The translations under genes and the position numbers were made by a program. This document shows positions 1-5,304 of a DNA stretch of 7,005 bases, one piece after another; within the stretch, counting starts at the first letter, position 1; each line of letters begins with the position of its first letter. The stretch covers positions 1-7,005 of the forward strand of contig JAIRVA010000307.1 in the NCBI GenBank assembly GCA_031254155.1, in the 5' to 3' direction. Under the pieces are notes generated by a model. It ran no database searches, was not told the origin of the DNA, and worked only from the letters and a program-made list of their open reading frames with translations. The stretch comes from Propionibacteriaceae bacterium (lineage in GTDB: Bacteria; Actinomycetota; Actinomycetes; Propionibacteriales; Propionibacteriaceae).

Positions 1-1632
1 GGGGGAGAATCGGCCGGGCCGGAACACGAGGTACCGGGGTACCCAGTCCGTCGGGGCGAACTTCCTCTTCGCGTGGTGGAGTTGCTTGAACCCGTACACG
101 GTGTTCATGTTCTCGTACACGTACGCGAACAGCTTCTCGGTAAAAGTCGCCTTATCTCCGGCCGACATGTTGTACAGCGGCGACAGCCCGAGGTTGCCCC
201 AGGTCACACCCTCGTCCTTGAACCTCAGGAAGGCCTCGACCGTGATCTTTTCCAGGACCCCCTGGGGCGCGCCCGGGCGGCGCCGGGTGACATCGGCCAT
301 GTAGCCGCCCTGGTACGGCAGGAAGACGACGAACCCGAGCAGCCGGCCGCCGGGTTCACGGGCGTAGAAGTACCGCCGGTCGAGCGGCGTTTTGAGGCCC
401 GTCCCGCCGACCGTGAAGTGCAACTCGTACCCACCCTTGCCGCCGAGCCACTCCTTGGAGATCTCCGCGATCTGCCGCTCGACCGCCTCGTCCCGCGCCC
501 CGGCCGGCCGGTACTCCTCCACGACCACGCCGAGGCCGGTGGCGCGGTTGATGGCCGCCCGGACCTTCTGGATCTTCGCACCCTTGAGCGAGAAGTCGGC
601 CAGCCGGAAACAGCAGTCCTCCCCCATCTTGACCGTCCCGAAACCCGCCGCCGCGTACGCCGGCGCGAAGTGATCGGTGGCGTTGACGAGCAGGATGTGG
701 TACGCGTTGCCATCGGCGAAATCGGCGATTTCGCGGAGGAACCGCTCCACGTCGGCGTCGGCGCAGATCACGTCGCCGCAGACGACGAACACGTCGCCGA
801 CCACGGTGTACGCGACGACACCCTCACACTCGCGACCGAAGAAATACTTCTTGTCAGCCTCCAGGGCAAGGTACGACAGGGGGTTCTGTCCGTACTTGGC
901 CACCAGTCGGCGGACCTTGACCCGGTCCGCGTTTGTGACCACGGGATTGAGGACGACCGGCTTGAGAAGCAGGGCGATCGCCACCAAGACACAACCCCAG
1001 TTGAGGATGCGCAACGTCACGATGTACCCCTCCCCGACCACGCTGCTCGCCACCACCGGGCTGTTGGTCCACAGGAACAGCATCGACAGCGAGTCCTGGA
1101 GGGCGGCGACAACCGTACCGCCGCCAACGAAGTGCCGGCGCATGAGATAGAGCCCGACGGTCGAGTTGACGACCACCAGAAAGGCCGAAGCGGCGATGAA
1201 CGCCAGCGCCTGGCGGACCGTGATCCGGTCGGCCTTACGCGTGAAGTCATCCTGCGTGTAGAGCAGGATCACCAGCACGGCGACCTCGACGAGCACAATC
1301 GGGACGGTGAGCCGGCGGTACCGGACGATCTGCAACGCGATCGTGGCCGACAACAGGCAGACCTCCGCGACCCAGGCCGGGCGGACACGTTTGTGAAGAC
1401 GGTAGACCAGGAGCAGTATCACCACTCCGATCGTGAACGACACCGCCCGCCGGACCGCGCCCGACAGTGGGTCGAAGGTGGTGGTATACGCGCTCTCGAC
1501 CCGGCGGGCGGCCCGGAACGGCAGCGCGACGAACATGTTTTTGCACGCGATCAGCGCCAGCAGAACGACCGCCACCAGGCGCAAAACCTTCCTCACCGTC
1601 TTCGCACGGTCCGACAATATGACCTCTGTCAA
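1..1632 (-). CDS. Membrane protein with phosphatidylglycerol lysyltransferase (MprF/LysX-like, DUF2156) domain, 3' end cut by window
   Basis: The frame is open for 544 codons from TTG at 1632-1630 to the window edge, with no stop seen. The N-terminal part has about six hydrophobic segments, near residues 17-38, 63-79, 88-102, 108-125, 140-163 and 205-223. A soluble LPG-synthase C-terminal domain starts near residue 237. Family-like motifs are YGQNPLSYLALEADKKYFF (247-265), a late NLGLSPLYNM and a terminal KFAPTDWVPRYLVF. In MprF and mycobacterial LysX this domain moves an aminoacyl group, usually lysine, from aminoacyl-tRNA to phosphatidylglycerol at the membrane, which lowers surface negative charge. 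Here the substrate is inferred only. The sequence stops almost exactly where the domain normally ends, so a fused lysyl-tRNA synthetase half, as in LysX, cannot be excluded. TTG is chosen because GGAAGTGAGG lies 7 bases upstream and an in-frame TGA lies just before it. The domain call is firm; the substrate and start codon are less so. Confidence 0.85.
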   Translation of the reverse strand, partial: MTEVILSDRAKTVRKVLRLVAVVLLALIACKNMFVALPFRAARRVESAYTTTFDPLSGAVRRAVSFTIGVVILLLVYRLHKRVRPAWVAEVCLLSATIALQIVRYRRLTVPIVLVEVAVLVILLYTQDDFTRKADRITVRQALAFIAASAFLVVVNSTVGLYLMRRHFVGGGTVVAALQDSLSMLFLWTNSPVVASSVVGEGYIVTLRILNWGCVLVAIALLLKPVVLNPVVTNADRVKVRRLVAKYGQNPLSYLALEADKKYFFGRECEGVVAYTVVGDVFVVCGDVICADADVERFLREIADFADGNAYHILLVNATDHFAPAYAAAGFGTVKMGEDCCFRLADFSLKGAKIQKVRAAINRATGLGVVVEEYRPAGARDEAVERQIAEISKEWLGGKGGYELHFTVGGTGLKTPLDRRYFYAREPGGRLLGFVVFLPYQGGYMADVTRRRPGAPQGVLEKITVEAFLRFKDEGVTWGNLGLSPLYNMSAGDKATFTEKLFAYVYENMNTVYGFKQLHHAKRKFAPTDWVPRYLVFRPGRFSP

Positions 1633-1639
1633 GCCATTA

Positions 1640-1649
1640 CCTCACTTCC
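1640..1649 (-). promoter_or_regulatory. Shine-Dalgarno-like site for the TTG start at 1632
   Basis: On the minus strand GGAAGTGAGG ends 7 bases before TTG at 1632-1630. It resembles the anti-16S complement GGAGGTGA with small changes. It supports this TTG over the next in-frame TTG at 1617. This gene differs from most others in the window, which have no such site. Confidence 0.5.
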
Positions 1650-1661
1650 ATCTCACCCACC

Positions 1662-1667
1662 AGTCTA
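1662..1667 (-). promoter_or_regulatory. Candidate -10 box for the lysyltransferase-like gene
   Basis: The minus strand reads TAGACT here, a TANNNT hexamer. It would put the transcription start near 1655 and leave a leader of about 23 bases holding the Shine-Dalgarno-like site. No convincing -35 hexamer stands at 16-19 bases upstream, so this is tentative. Confidence 0.35.
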
Positions 1668-1674
1668 CACCGTG

Positions 1675-1689
1675 ACAATGGTGCATTGT
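1675..1689. promoter_or_regulatory. Perfect palindrome in the divergent intergenic region, possible operator
   Basis: ACAATG, a 3-base spacer GTG, and CATTGT form a perfect inverted repeat with 6-base arms. It lies in the 113-base gap between the divergent starts at 1632 and 1746, just upstream of the minus-strand -10 candidate. It is also AT-richer than its surroundings. Its size and place would suit a dimeric repressor or activator acting on one or both genes. No regulator gene is present in the window, so the function is inferred. Confidence 0.35.
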
Positions 1690-1733
1690 GATGTCATCTT
1701 GGTTTCGGGGTGGGTCCAGCGGGGTGTACCCGC

Positions 1734-1739
1734 TACACT
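1734..1739 (+). promoter_or_regulatory. -10 box of a probably leaderless promoter for the oxidoreductase gene
   Basis: TACACT stands 6 bases before ATG at 1746. A -10 box here puts transcription initiation at about 1745-1746, on the start codon, and no Shine-Dalgarno sequence is visible. It supports ATG 1746 over the in-frame GTG at 1710, which would lie upstream of the box. I see no clear -35 box. Confidence 0.55.
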
Positions 1740-1745
1740 GGGCCG

Positions 1746-2351
1746 ATGCGCGTCCACATTGTCTACGCCCACCCGACCCACACTTCGTTCACCGGGGCCA
1801 TCCTGGCCGAGTTCACCCGCGGCCTCGCCGACGCAGGCCACGAGCACACGCTCTCCGATCTTTACGCCATGGGGTTCGACCCCGTACTCGACGCGGACCA
1901 GTACGCCCGGGAGTCCGCCTGGGCGCGCGACGCCCCCGTACCGCCCGTTGTCGCCGCCGAGCAGGCCAAACTCGACGCGGCGGCGGTCTGGGCCTTCGTC
2001 TACCCCGTCTGGTGGTGTGACTGTCCCGCGATCCTCAAGGGCTGGTTCGACCGGGTCTGGAGCGCCGGTTGGGCCTACGCGCATGCCCCGGGGACGGCCG
2101 CCGCGGTTCGCGTGGCCCGGAAGGCCCTGGTCCTGTGTACGGCCGGGCACACGACCGCCCAGCTGAAGGACACCGGCTGCTACCAGGCGATGGCGACGAG
2201 CATGCTCGATGACCGGCTCGGTACGCGAGCGGTCGAACGGCAGTTTGTGGTTTTCGGCGGTACAACGGACCTCACGGGCGCGGAGCGGGAGACCGAGCGC
2301 CAGACCCAGTTGGCGGCGGCGTACCGCGAGGGGCGGAGCCTCCGCGCGTGA
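1746..2351 (+). CDS. NAD(P)H oxidoreductase, flavodoxin-like fold (KefF/MdaB/YwrO type)
   Basis: The 201-residue product matches the usual length of the Flavodoxin_2 family, whose members use FAD or FMN and NAD(P)H for two-electron reduction of quinones or other electrophiles in the cytoplasm. The N-terminus has the nucleotide-binding start RVHIVYAHPTHTSF, followed by a helix and the typical SDLYAMGFDPVLDADQY. The centre carries the signature YPVWWCDCPAILKGWFDRVW, corresponding to the family's P-x-W-W-x-x-P-A-x-L-K-G-W-x-D-R-V, then a Gly-Trp-Ala-Tyr. A late LCTAGHT fits the second cofactor-contacting loop. ATG 1746 is chosen from the -10 box and because the fold starts at once after it. The gene is divergent from the lysyltransferase-like gene, and its stop overlaps a GNAT fragment by 4 bases. 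The exact electron acceptor cannot be read from sequence. Confidence 0.88.
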   Translation: MRVHIVYAHPTHTSFTGAILAEFTRGLADAGHEHTLSDLYAMGFDPVLDADQYARESAWARDAPVPPVVAAEQAKLDAAAVWAFVYPVWWCDCPAILKGWFDRVWSAGWAYAHAPGTAAAVRVARKALVLCTAGHTTAQLKDTGCYQAMATSMLDDRLGTRAVERQFVVFGGTTDLTGAERETERQTQLAAAYREGRSLRA

Positions 2352-2491
2352 CGGCGGTCGTCCGGCTGGCCTGGACCTTTGGGGCGCGGACGGTGTGGCT
2401 GCACACCTCCACGGGCGATCATCCCCCCGCCCTCGCCAGCTACCTCGCCCGCGGGTTCCAGCGGTACCTCCCGCCCTTGCCCCTCGCGTGA
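2348..2491 (+). pseudogene. C-terminal fragment of a GNAT-family acetyltransferase (47 residues)
   Basis: A short frame opens with GTG overlapping the oxidoreductase stop as GTGA and ends in TGA at 2489-2491. The peptide contains GARTVWLHTSTGDHPPALAS followed by YLARGFQRY. This closely follows the last third of GNAT N-acetyltransferases, where a WLHT strand, a DHP-x-AL turn and a Y-x-RGF-x-x-Y end are common. The acetyl-CoA-binding part (the Q/R-x-x-G-x-G/A loop) is missing, and translating the same frame upstream gives nothing GNAT-like. A full domain is about 150 residues, so this piece cannot be an active acetyltransferase alone. The likely reading is a gene remnant left by a deletion ending near 2348. 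The neat GTGA overlap leaves open that the small peptide is still translated. Confidence 0.6.
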
Positions 2492-2521
2492 CCGCCCGCT
2501 CCCGGGAACTGTCGACAACTG

Positions 2522-2564
2522 GGCCAAAACCGGCAGATCGAGAGGGCCCTCTCCGGTTTTGGCC
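2522..2564. terminator. Strong stem-loop between convergent genes, probable terminator
   Basis: GGCCAAAACCGG (2522-2533) and CCGGTTTTGGCC (2553-2564) are perfect 12-base inverted arms. The 19-base loop ends in a second perfect palindrome, AGAGGGCCCTCT (2541-2552). The structure lies about 30 bases after the GNAT fragment's stop and downstream of the minus-strand Nudix gene as well. It could therefore stop transcription from the left, or from both sides. There is no immediate U-tract; the nearest T-run is at 2577-2582. High-GC actinomycete terminators often lack one. Confidence 0.55.
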
Positions 2565-2607
2565 GACTTGTCGGTCGATTTTCGCGGGAAATCACCCTCA
2601 ACCATGG

Positions 2608-2646
2608 GCCAAACCGGCTGGGGCGTCTAGATCGGCCGGTTTTGGC
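2608..2646. repeat. Second inverted repeat related to the 2522-2564 hairpin
   Basis: GCCAAACCGGC (2608-2618) pairs with GCCGGTTTTGGC (2635-2646) apart from one extra T. Its left arm is nearly a direct copy of the first hairpin's left arm, with one A missing, and its right arm copies the first hairpin's right arm. The Nudix stop codon at 2629-2627 lies in its loop, so the right arm is coding sequence. It may be the terminator of the minus-strand gene cluster or a duplicated repeat unit. Confidence 0.5.
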
Positions 2647-3262
2647 GGGGTTGTGACCCCGGTTGCGGACGTCGCCCTGGTCTCACGGCCGACCCATCGG
2701 CCAACTGGTTCTCCCAGCCCGGCGAGCGGCGGAGAGCGAAAACCAGTTCGACCAGCGGCTTGTGGTACCGGCACATCGTACCAGCGTCGACCAGCGCCAA
2801 AACCTCGTCCCGACCCGCCCAGCGGACGGCCTGGACTTCCGCCGTTTGCAACTGTAGCGCCGCCGGATCACAGTCCAGATCAATGAGATAGATATCGAGG
2901 AACTCGGTCGCACTGGTGACGGTGAGGTGTGGTGGCACCCCGGTGAAGTCGTACGCGATCCCCACCTCCTCCCACAACTCCCGGGCGGCCCCCTGCTGGC
3001 TCGACTCCCCCGCCACCACGCTGCCACCGGCGGTGATGTCCCACGCGCCCGGCCATTCGACCTTGTCAACGGCCCGCTGCTGGATGAGCAACTCGTCCCG
3101 GGAGTTGAACACGCCCACGGCGACCACTCGGTGCCACACCCCGGGCGGCAGACCGGCCGCTGGATCCGAGCCGTCGGCCCGGCGGGCAACAGTCTGCCCG
3201 GTGGGCCGCCCCTCAGCGTCCAGAACGTCCCACAGTTCGGGTCCCCACTCGTCAGCGGACAC
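2627..3262 (-). CDS. Nudix hydrolase (IPP-isomerase-like/YfcD-like subgroup)
   Basis: The 211-residue product carries a perfect Nudix box from residue 80 to 102: G, five residues, E86, seven residues, then RELWEEVGI. Its glutamates bind the divalent metal used to hydrolyse a nucleoside diphosphate linked to another moiety. The N-terminal start, WDVLDAEGRPTGQ, and the following VWHRVVAVGVFN and LLIQQRAVDK resemble the isopentenyl-diphosphate-isomerase-like Nudix group. The catalytic cysteine motif of true Idi is not visible, so a hydrolase is more likely. The substrate is unknown. GTG 3262 is chosen because GGTGGA lies 7 bases upstream and it overlaps the upstream CoA-pyrophosphatase-like gene by 11 bases; GTG 3274 is the alternative and would add four residues. 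The last 30 or so residues are Pro/Arg/Gln-rich and run into an intergenic-type repeat, an unusual tail for this family. Confidence 0.85.
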   Translation of the reverse strand: MSADEWGPELWDVLDAEGRPTGQTVARRADGSDPAAGLPPGVWHRVVAVGVFNSRDELLIQQRAVDKVEWPGAWDITAGGSVVAGESSQQGAARELWEEVGIAYDFTGVPPHLTVTSATEFLDIYLIDLDCDPAALQLQTAEVQAVRWAGRDEVLALVDAGTMCRYHKPLVELVFALRRSPGWENQLADGSAVRPGRRPQPGSQPRQNRPI

Positions 3263-3914
3263 GGCTACGTCCACCGGTGTATAAGCGTCGTATCCCCAGG
3301 AACCGGGCCGGGATTTCCACGATCCGGTCCTCGTCCCACTGTCGGGCCCACCCGCCGGCCGTCAACAGGTTGTCGACCACCCAGGCGGTGAACCCCCACA
3401 TGAACCAGTCGCCGAGATCGAACGCCGGCGCCAGGCCGCCGCCCGGATGACGGACGGTGACCCGGCAGGCCGGGTCGGCCAGGCCGGCCACCGGCCACCG
3501 CCCGACCGCCGCCACCTCGGCGAGATCGCGCGGATAGAGGTCGTCCTCACCCGGCCACACCCCGACCATCGAGACAACGCGGTTGTCGCTGGCCTGGACC
3601 TCGCGGGTCCGCAGCTTTCCGAGCGGGGTCACACGGTTACCGGCCAGACCGATTTCCTCACCCGTCTCCCGGCGCGCCGTCGCCCACGGCGACCCGTCGC
3701 CAGCCTCGCGGCCCCCGCCGGGCAGGGACACCTGTCCGCCGTGGAAGGCCAGACCGGCCGCGCGCAGGGTCAAGACCAGATCCGGGGTGGCGGACTGGCT
3801 CACGAGGGCCACGACCGCCGATTGCCGTGGCCCGGTCGCGGGGCCCCAGGCCGCGTCGAGCGGGTCGAGGACCGACGCCAGCTCCCCGGCCCACGCGTAC
3901 GTCAGATCAGTCAT
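3252..3914 (-). CDS. CoA pyrophosphatase-like Nudix hydrolase (NudL/YeaB family)
   Basis: The 220-residue product has the pattern typical of the NudL/PCD1-type group: LTLRAAGLAFHGGQVSLPGG at residues 48-67, which leads into the Nudix box ending RETGEEIGL (82-90). The first glutamate of the generic box is replaced by another residue, as I recall is common in this family. Members split CoA or acyl-CoA into a phosphopantetheine part and 3',5'-ADP, which removes oxidised or surplus CoA. The C-terminal half has DWFMWGFTAWVVDNLL, matching the family's conserved W-G-x-T-A segment. ATG 3914 is chosen because TAAAGT stands 7 bases before it; the in-frame GTG at 3935 would place that box inside the gene. 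It starts 21 bases after the MgtC stop and overlaps the next Nudix gene by 11 bases, so the two Nudix genes are probably co-translated. Confidence 0.85.
   Translation of the reverse strand: MTDLTYAWAGELASVLDPLDAAWGPATGPRQSAVVALVSQSATPDLVLTLRAAGLAFHGGQVSLPGGGREAGDGSPWATARRETGEEIGLAGNRVTPLGKLRTREVQASDNRVVSMVGVWPGEDDLYPRDLAEVAAVGRWPVAGLADPACRVTVRHPGGGLAPAFDLGDWFMWGFTAWVVDNLLTAGGWARQWDEDRIVEIPARFLGIRRLYTGGRSRVR
3270..3275 (-). promoter_or_regulatory. Shine-Dalgarno-like site deciding the start of the second Nudix gene
   Basis: The minus strand reads GGTGGA, ending 7 bases before GTG 3262-3260 and lying inside the end of the upstream Nudix gene. No TANNNT box occurs at the 6-8 base distance from either GTG candidate. 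The site supports translation from a shared transcript starting at 3262 rather than 3274. Confidence 0.5.
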
Positions 3915-3921
3915 GACACGT

Positions 3922-3927
3922 ACTTTA
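3922..3927 (-). promoter_or_regulatory. -10 box of a probably leaderless promoter for the CoA-pyrophosphatase-like gene
   Basis: The minus strand has TAAAGT, 7 bases before ATG 3914, in the short gap after the MgtC gene. The transcription start would fall on or next to the A of ATG. No Shine-Dalgarno sequence is present. The -35 region falls in the MgtC coding end and shows no consensus. The gene may therefore have its own promoter although it sits in a row of co-directional genes. Confidence 0.5.
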
Positions 3928-3935
3928 ACCCACAC

Positions 3936-4625
3936 CTAACCCACGCCGTTCGGCTGACCAACGGCAAAGACTCCGGGCAACTCAGCCACCTCGTCACGGA
4001 AATGATCCAGCGCGACCGCCCGGCCGGAGGCGATGAGCCGGATCGCCTGCGCTGGTTCACCCCGGACATCGTGGCCGCCGCGGACAGTGAAGTCGACCAC
4101 GGTCACGGACCGCTTCGCCGCCGCCTCAATGATGTCGCGCAGGACGCCCTGGCCGTCGGCGTACGTGATGTCGAGGGTCCGGACCGTCGACCGCGCGCGG
4201 GGTAAGACCCGCTCCAGCGGGCGGGTGACGACCATGACCACCAGGTAGAGCGCGGTGGAGGCGACCGCCACCAGGTACAGCCCGGCCCCGGCGGCCATCC
4301 CAACGGCGGCGGCGAACCAGATCCCCGCCGCGGTGGTGAGCCCGCGGACGGCGTCTTTGCGGACAAAGATGAGTCCCGCCCCGAGGAAGCCCACGCCGGT
4401 GACGATCTGGGCGGCCACCCGGGCGGTGTCACCCGTCGCCACCCCCGTCCCGTCACCCAGGAAACCGTACCGCGACACCTCGGTGAACACCGCGGCACCC
4501 ATGGCGACCAGGGTGTTCGTCCGCAGGCCGGCCGCCTTCACGAAAAACTCCCGCTCGAAACCGATCACCAGCCCAAGACCGGCTGCGAGCAGAATCCCCA
4601 GCAGCGGGGTAATCACCCAGGCCAT
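3936..4625 (-). CDS. MgtC/SapB family membrane protein
   Basis: The 229-residue length is typical of the family. The N-terminal half is a hydrophobic domain of several membrane helices with the family signatures: GLVIGFERE (18-26), GLRTNTLVAMGAA (33-45), IVTGVGFLGAGLIF (74-87) and VRGLTTAAGIWFAAAVGMAAG (93-113, key residues G95, T97, T98, W103). Helices continue to about 134. The C-terminal 80 residues form a soluble ACT-like domain seen in longer MgtC homologues. In pathogens MgtC supports growth at low magnesium and inside macrophages and restrains F-type ATP synthase; for a general actinomycete homologue the role is only inferred to be ion or membrane homeostasis. ATG 4625 follows a TAGCCT box by 6 bases and comes 9 bases after the PEBP gene stop. 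No magnesium riboswitch leader is visible, and the spacing leaves no room for one. Confidence 0.9.
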   Translation of the reverse strand: MAWVITPLLGILLAAGLGLVIGFEREFFVKAAGLRTNTLVAMGAAVFTEVSRYGFLGDGTGVATGDTARVAAQIVTGVGFLGAGLIFVRKDAVRGLTTAAGIWFAAAVGMAAGAGLYLVAVASTALYLVVMVVTRPLERVLPRARSTVRTLDITYADGQGVLRDIIEAAAKRSVTVVDFTVRGGHDVRGEPAQAIRLIASGRAVALDHFRDEVAELPGVFAVGQPNGVG

Positions 4626-4631
4626 ACCACC

Positions 4632-4637
4632 AGGCTA
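4632..4637 (-). promoter_or_regulatory. -10 box candidate for the MgtC-family gene, overlapping the PEBP stop codon
   Basis: The minus strand reads TAGCCT, 6 bases before ATG 4625. Its first three bases are the TAG stop of the upstream gene, so part of the match is forced by the stop codon and this example is weaker evidence than the others. The bases between, GGTGGT, could also act as a poor ribosome site, so read-through from the PEBP gene is the alternative. Confidence 0.35.
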
Positions 4638-5213
4638 TCGCTGAAACGTCCCCACGAGGACGGCCCGCGCGATGGCGTGGGGAATCGCGGTCGCGGCGAC
4701 GAGGGCGGGGGCCGTCCGGCGGCCGTGCGGCAGCTCGAGGTGGGCGACATCCAGCGCCGCCACGGCGAAGAAGTACCGGTGGACGCGGTCGCCCTTGGGC
4801 GGGGCCGCCCCGAGGTACCCCGGACCGCCCAGCCCGTTCGGCAGATCGACCGACTCGTCGATCCCGGTCGAGGGGCCGGCCCGGAAGAAGCGCGACGCGA
4901 CGGCCCTGACCATCGAGCGGGCGCTGCCGGAGGTGATTGATGTCACGGCAGTCGGGATGTCCGCGACCATCCAGTGCCACATCCCGCCCTCGCGGGGGGC
5001 ATCCGGGTCGAAGCAGCTCAGCAGAAAACTGGCCGTCGCCTCCGGGAAGCCGGACCACGCCAACTGCGGCGACACGTTGCCGCCTTCGGCGGTTTGTGGC
5101 AGGGCCAGCGGTTCGCCATCACGAATATCATCACTAGTCAAGAGGAATTTCGGCAAGGGGGGCAACACGGAATAGGGATCCGGTGCCACCGGACGGTTCA
5201 AGTCGATAGCCAC
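4635..5213 (-). CDS. PEBP family protein, YbhB/YbcL type (Raf kinase inhibitor-like)
   Basis: The 192-residue product fits the bacterial phosphatidylethanolamine-binding-protein fold. Recognised blocks are GGNVSPQLAWSGFP (44-57), the DPDAP motif (69-73) followed by GGMWHWMVADIP (76-87), and NGLGGPGYLGAAPPKGDRVH (126-145) leading into the HRY-F stretch. These line the conserved anion-binding pocket of the family. The bacterial members have no agreed biochemical role; kinase inhibition is known for eukaryotic relatives and should not be assumed here. No signal peptide is seen, so it is likely cytoplasmic. GTG 5213 is chosen because TAGGAT lies 7 bases upstream and the family homology starts just after; the farther ATG at 5306 would overlap the divergent YbaK gene start and adds a Pro/Arg-rich, non-homologous stretch. 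It heads the row of four minus-strand genes and is 9 bases from the MgtC start. Confidence 0.88.
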   Translation of the reverse strand: MAIDLNRPVAPDPYSVLPPLPKFLLTSDDIRDGEPLALPQTAEGGNVSPQLAWSGFPEATASFLLSCFDPDAPREGGMWHWMVADIPTAVTSITSGSARSMVRAVASRFFRAGPSTGIDESVDLPNGLGGPGYLGAAPPKGDRVHRYFFAVAALDVAHLELPHGRRTAPALVAATAIPHAIARAVLVGTFQR

Positions 5214-5220
5214 GTACGTA

Positions 5221-5226
5221 ATCCTA
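5221..5226 (-). promoter_or_regulatory. -10 box of a probably leaderless promoter for the PEBP gene
   Basis: The minus strand has TAGGAT, 7 bases before GTG 5213. The intervening bases TACGTAC contain no ribosome site, so the message most likely begins at the GTG. It may be the main promoter for the four-gene minus-strand row. Confidence 0.5.
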
Positions 5227-5262
5227 CCCTGCCGGGGCCGCGAGGGTCCGGAGCGACGCGGT

Positions 5263-5285
5263 CCCCGGGTAAGAACCCCGGGTAA
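5263..5285 (+). repeat. Two direct copies of CCCCGGGTAA in the divergent promoter region
   Basis: CCCCGGGTAA occurs at 5263-5272 and again at 5276-5285, a 13-base period. The pair lies just upstream of the YbaK start and within the 91-base divergent gap. Each copy contains the CCCGGG palindrome. It may be a regulator-binding site for the YbaK promoter or for both directions. The function is inferred from place only. Confidence 0.4.
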
Positions 5286-5291
5286 AAGTGG

Positions 5292-5297
5292 CAGAAT
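5292..5297 (+). promoter_or_regulatory. Weak -10 box candidate for the ybaK gene
   Basis: CAGAAT lies 7 bases before ATG 5305, at the same distance as the TANNNT boxes of the neighbours but lacking the first T. An alternative box, TAAAAG at 5283-5288, would leave about 10 bases of leader containing GGGGG. Either way any leader is very short. Confidence 0.35.
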
Positions 5298-5304
5298 CGG
5301 GGGC

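Noticed and set aside
1710..1745. GTG 1710 as start of the oxidoreductase gene
   Set aside because: It lies upstream of the -10 box at 1734-1739, and the flavodoxin-like fold begins directly at ATG 1746.
73..2166. A 697-codon open frame on the plus strand across the lysyltransferase-like gene and into the oxidoreductase gene
   Set aside because: Its product is rich in Arg, Asp, His and Pro with no domain. It is antisense to a clear membrane protein and continues out of frame into the oxidoreductase. Third-position GC bias removes stops from such shadow frames.
2521..2646. The alternating repeats as a CRISPR array or transposon ends
   Set aside because: Arms are inverted, only 11-12 bases long and number four, with unequal spacers. 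No cas gene, transposase or target-site duplication is visible.
2209..2886. A 225-codon plus-strand frame running through the repeat cluster
   Set aside because: It crosses the end of the oxidoreductase gene, the GNAT fragment, the hairpins and the antisense of the Nudix gene. Composition is Pro/Arg/Ser-rich and no family is recognisable.
3915..3935. GTG 3935 as start of the CoA-pyrophosphatase-like gene
   Set aside because: It would put the TAAAGT box inside the coding region and adds seven residues without homology. ATG 3914 fits better.
3936..5213. A magnesium-sensing leader or riboswitch for the MgtC-family gene
   Set aside because: Only 9 bases separate it from the upstream gene, so no leader RNA fits.
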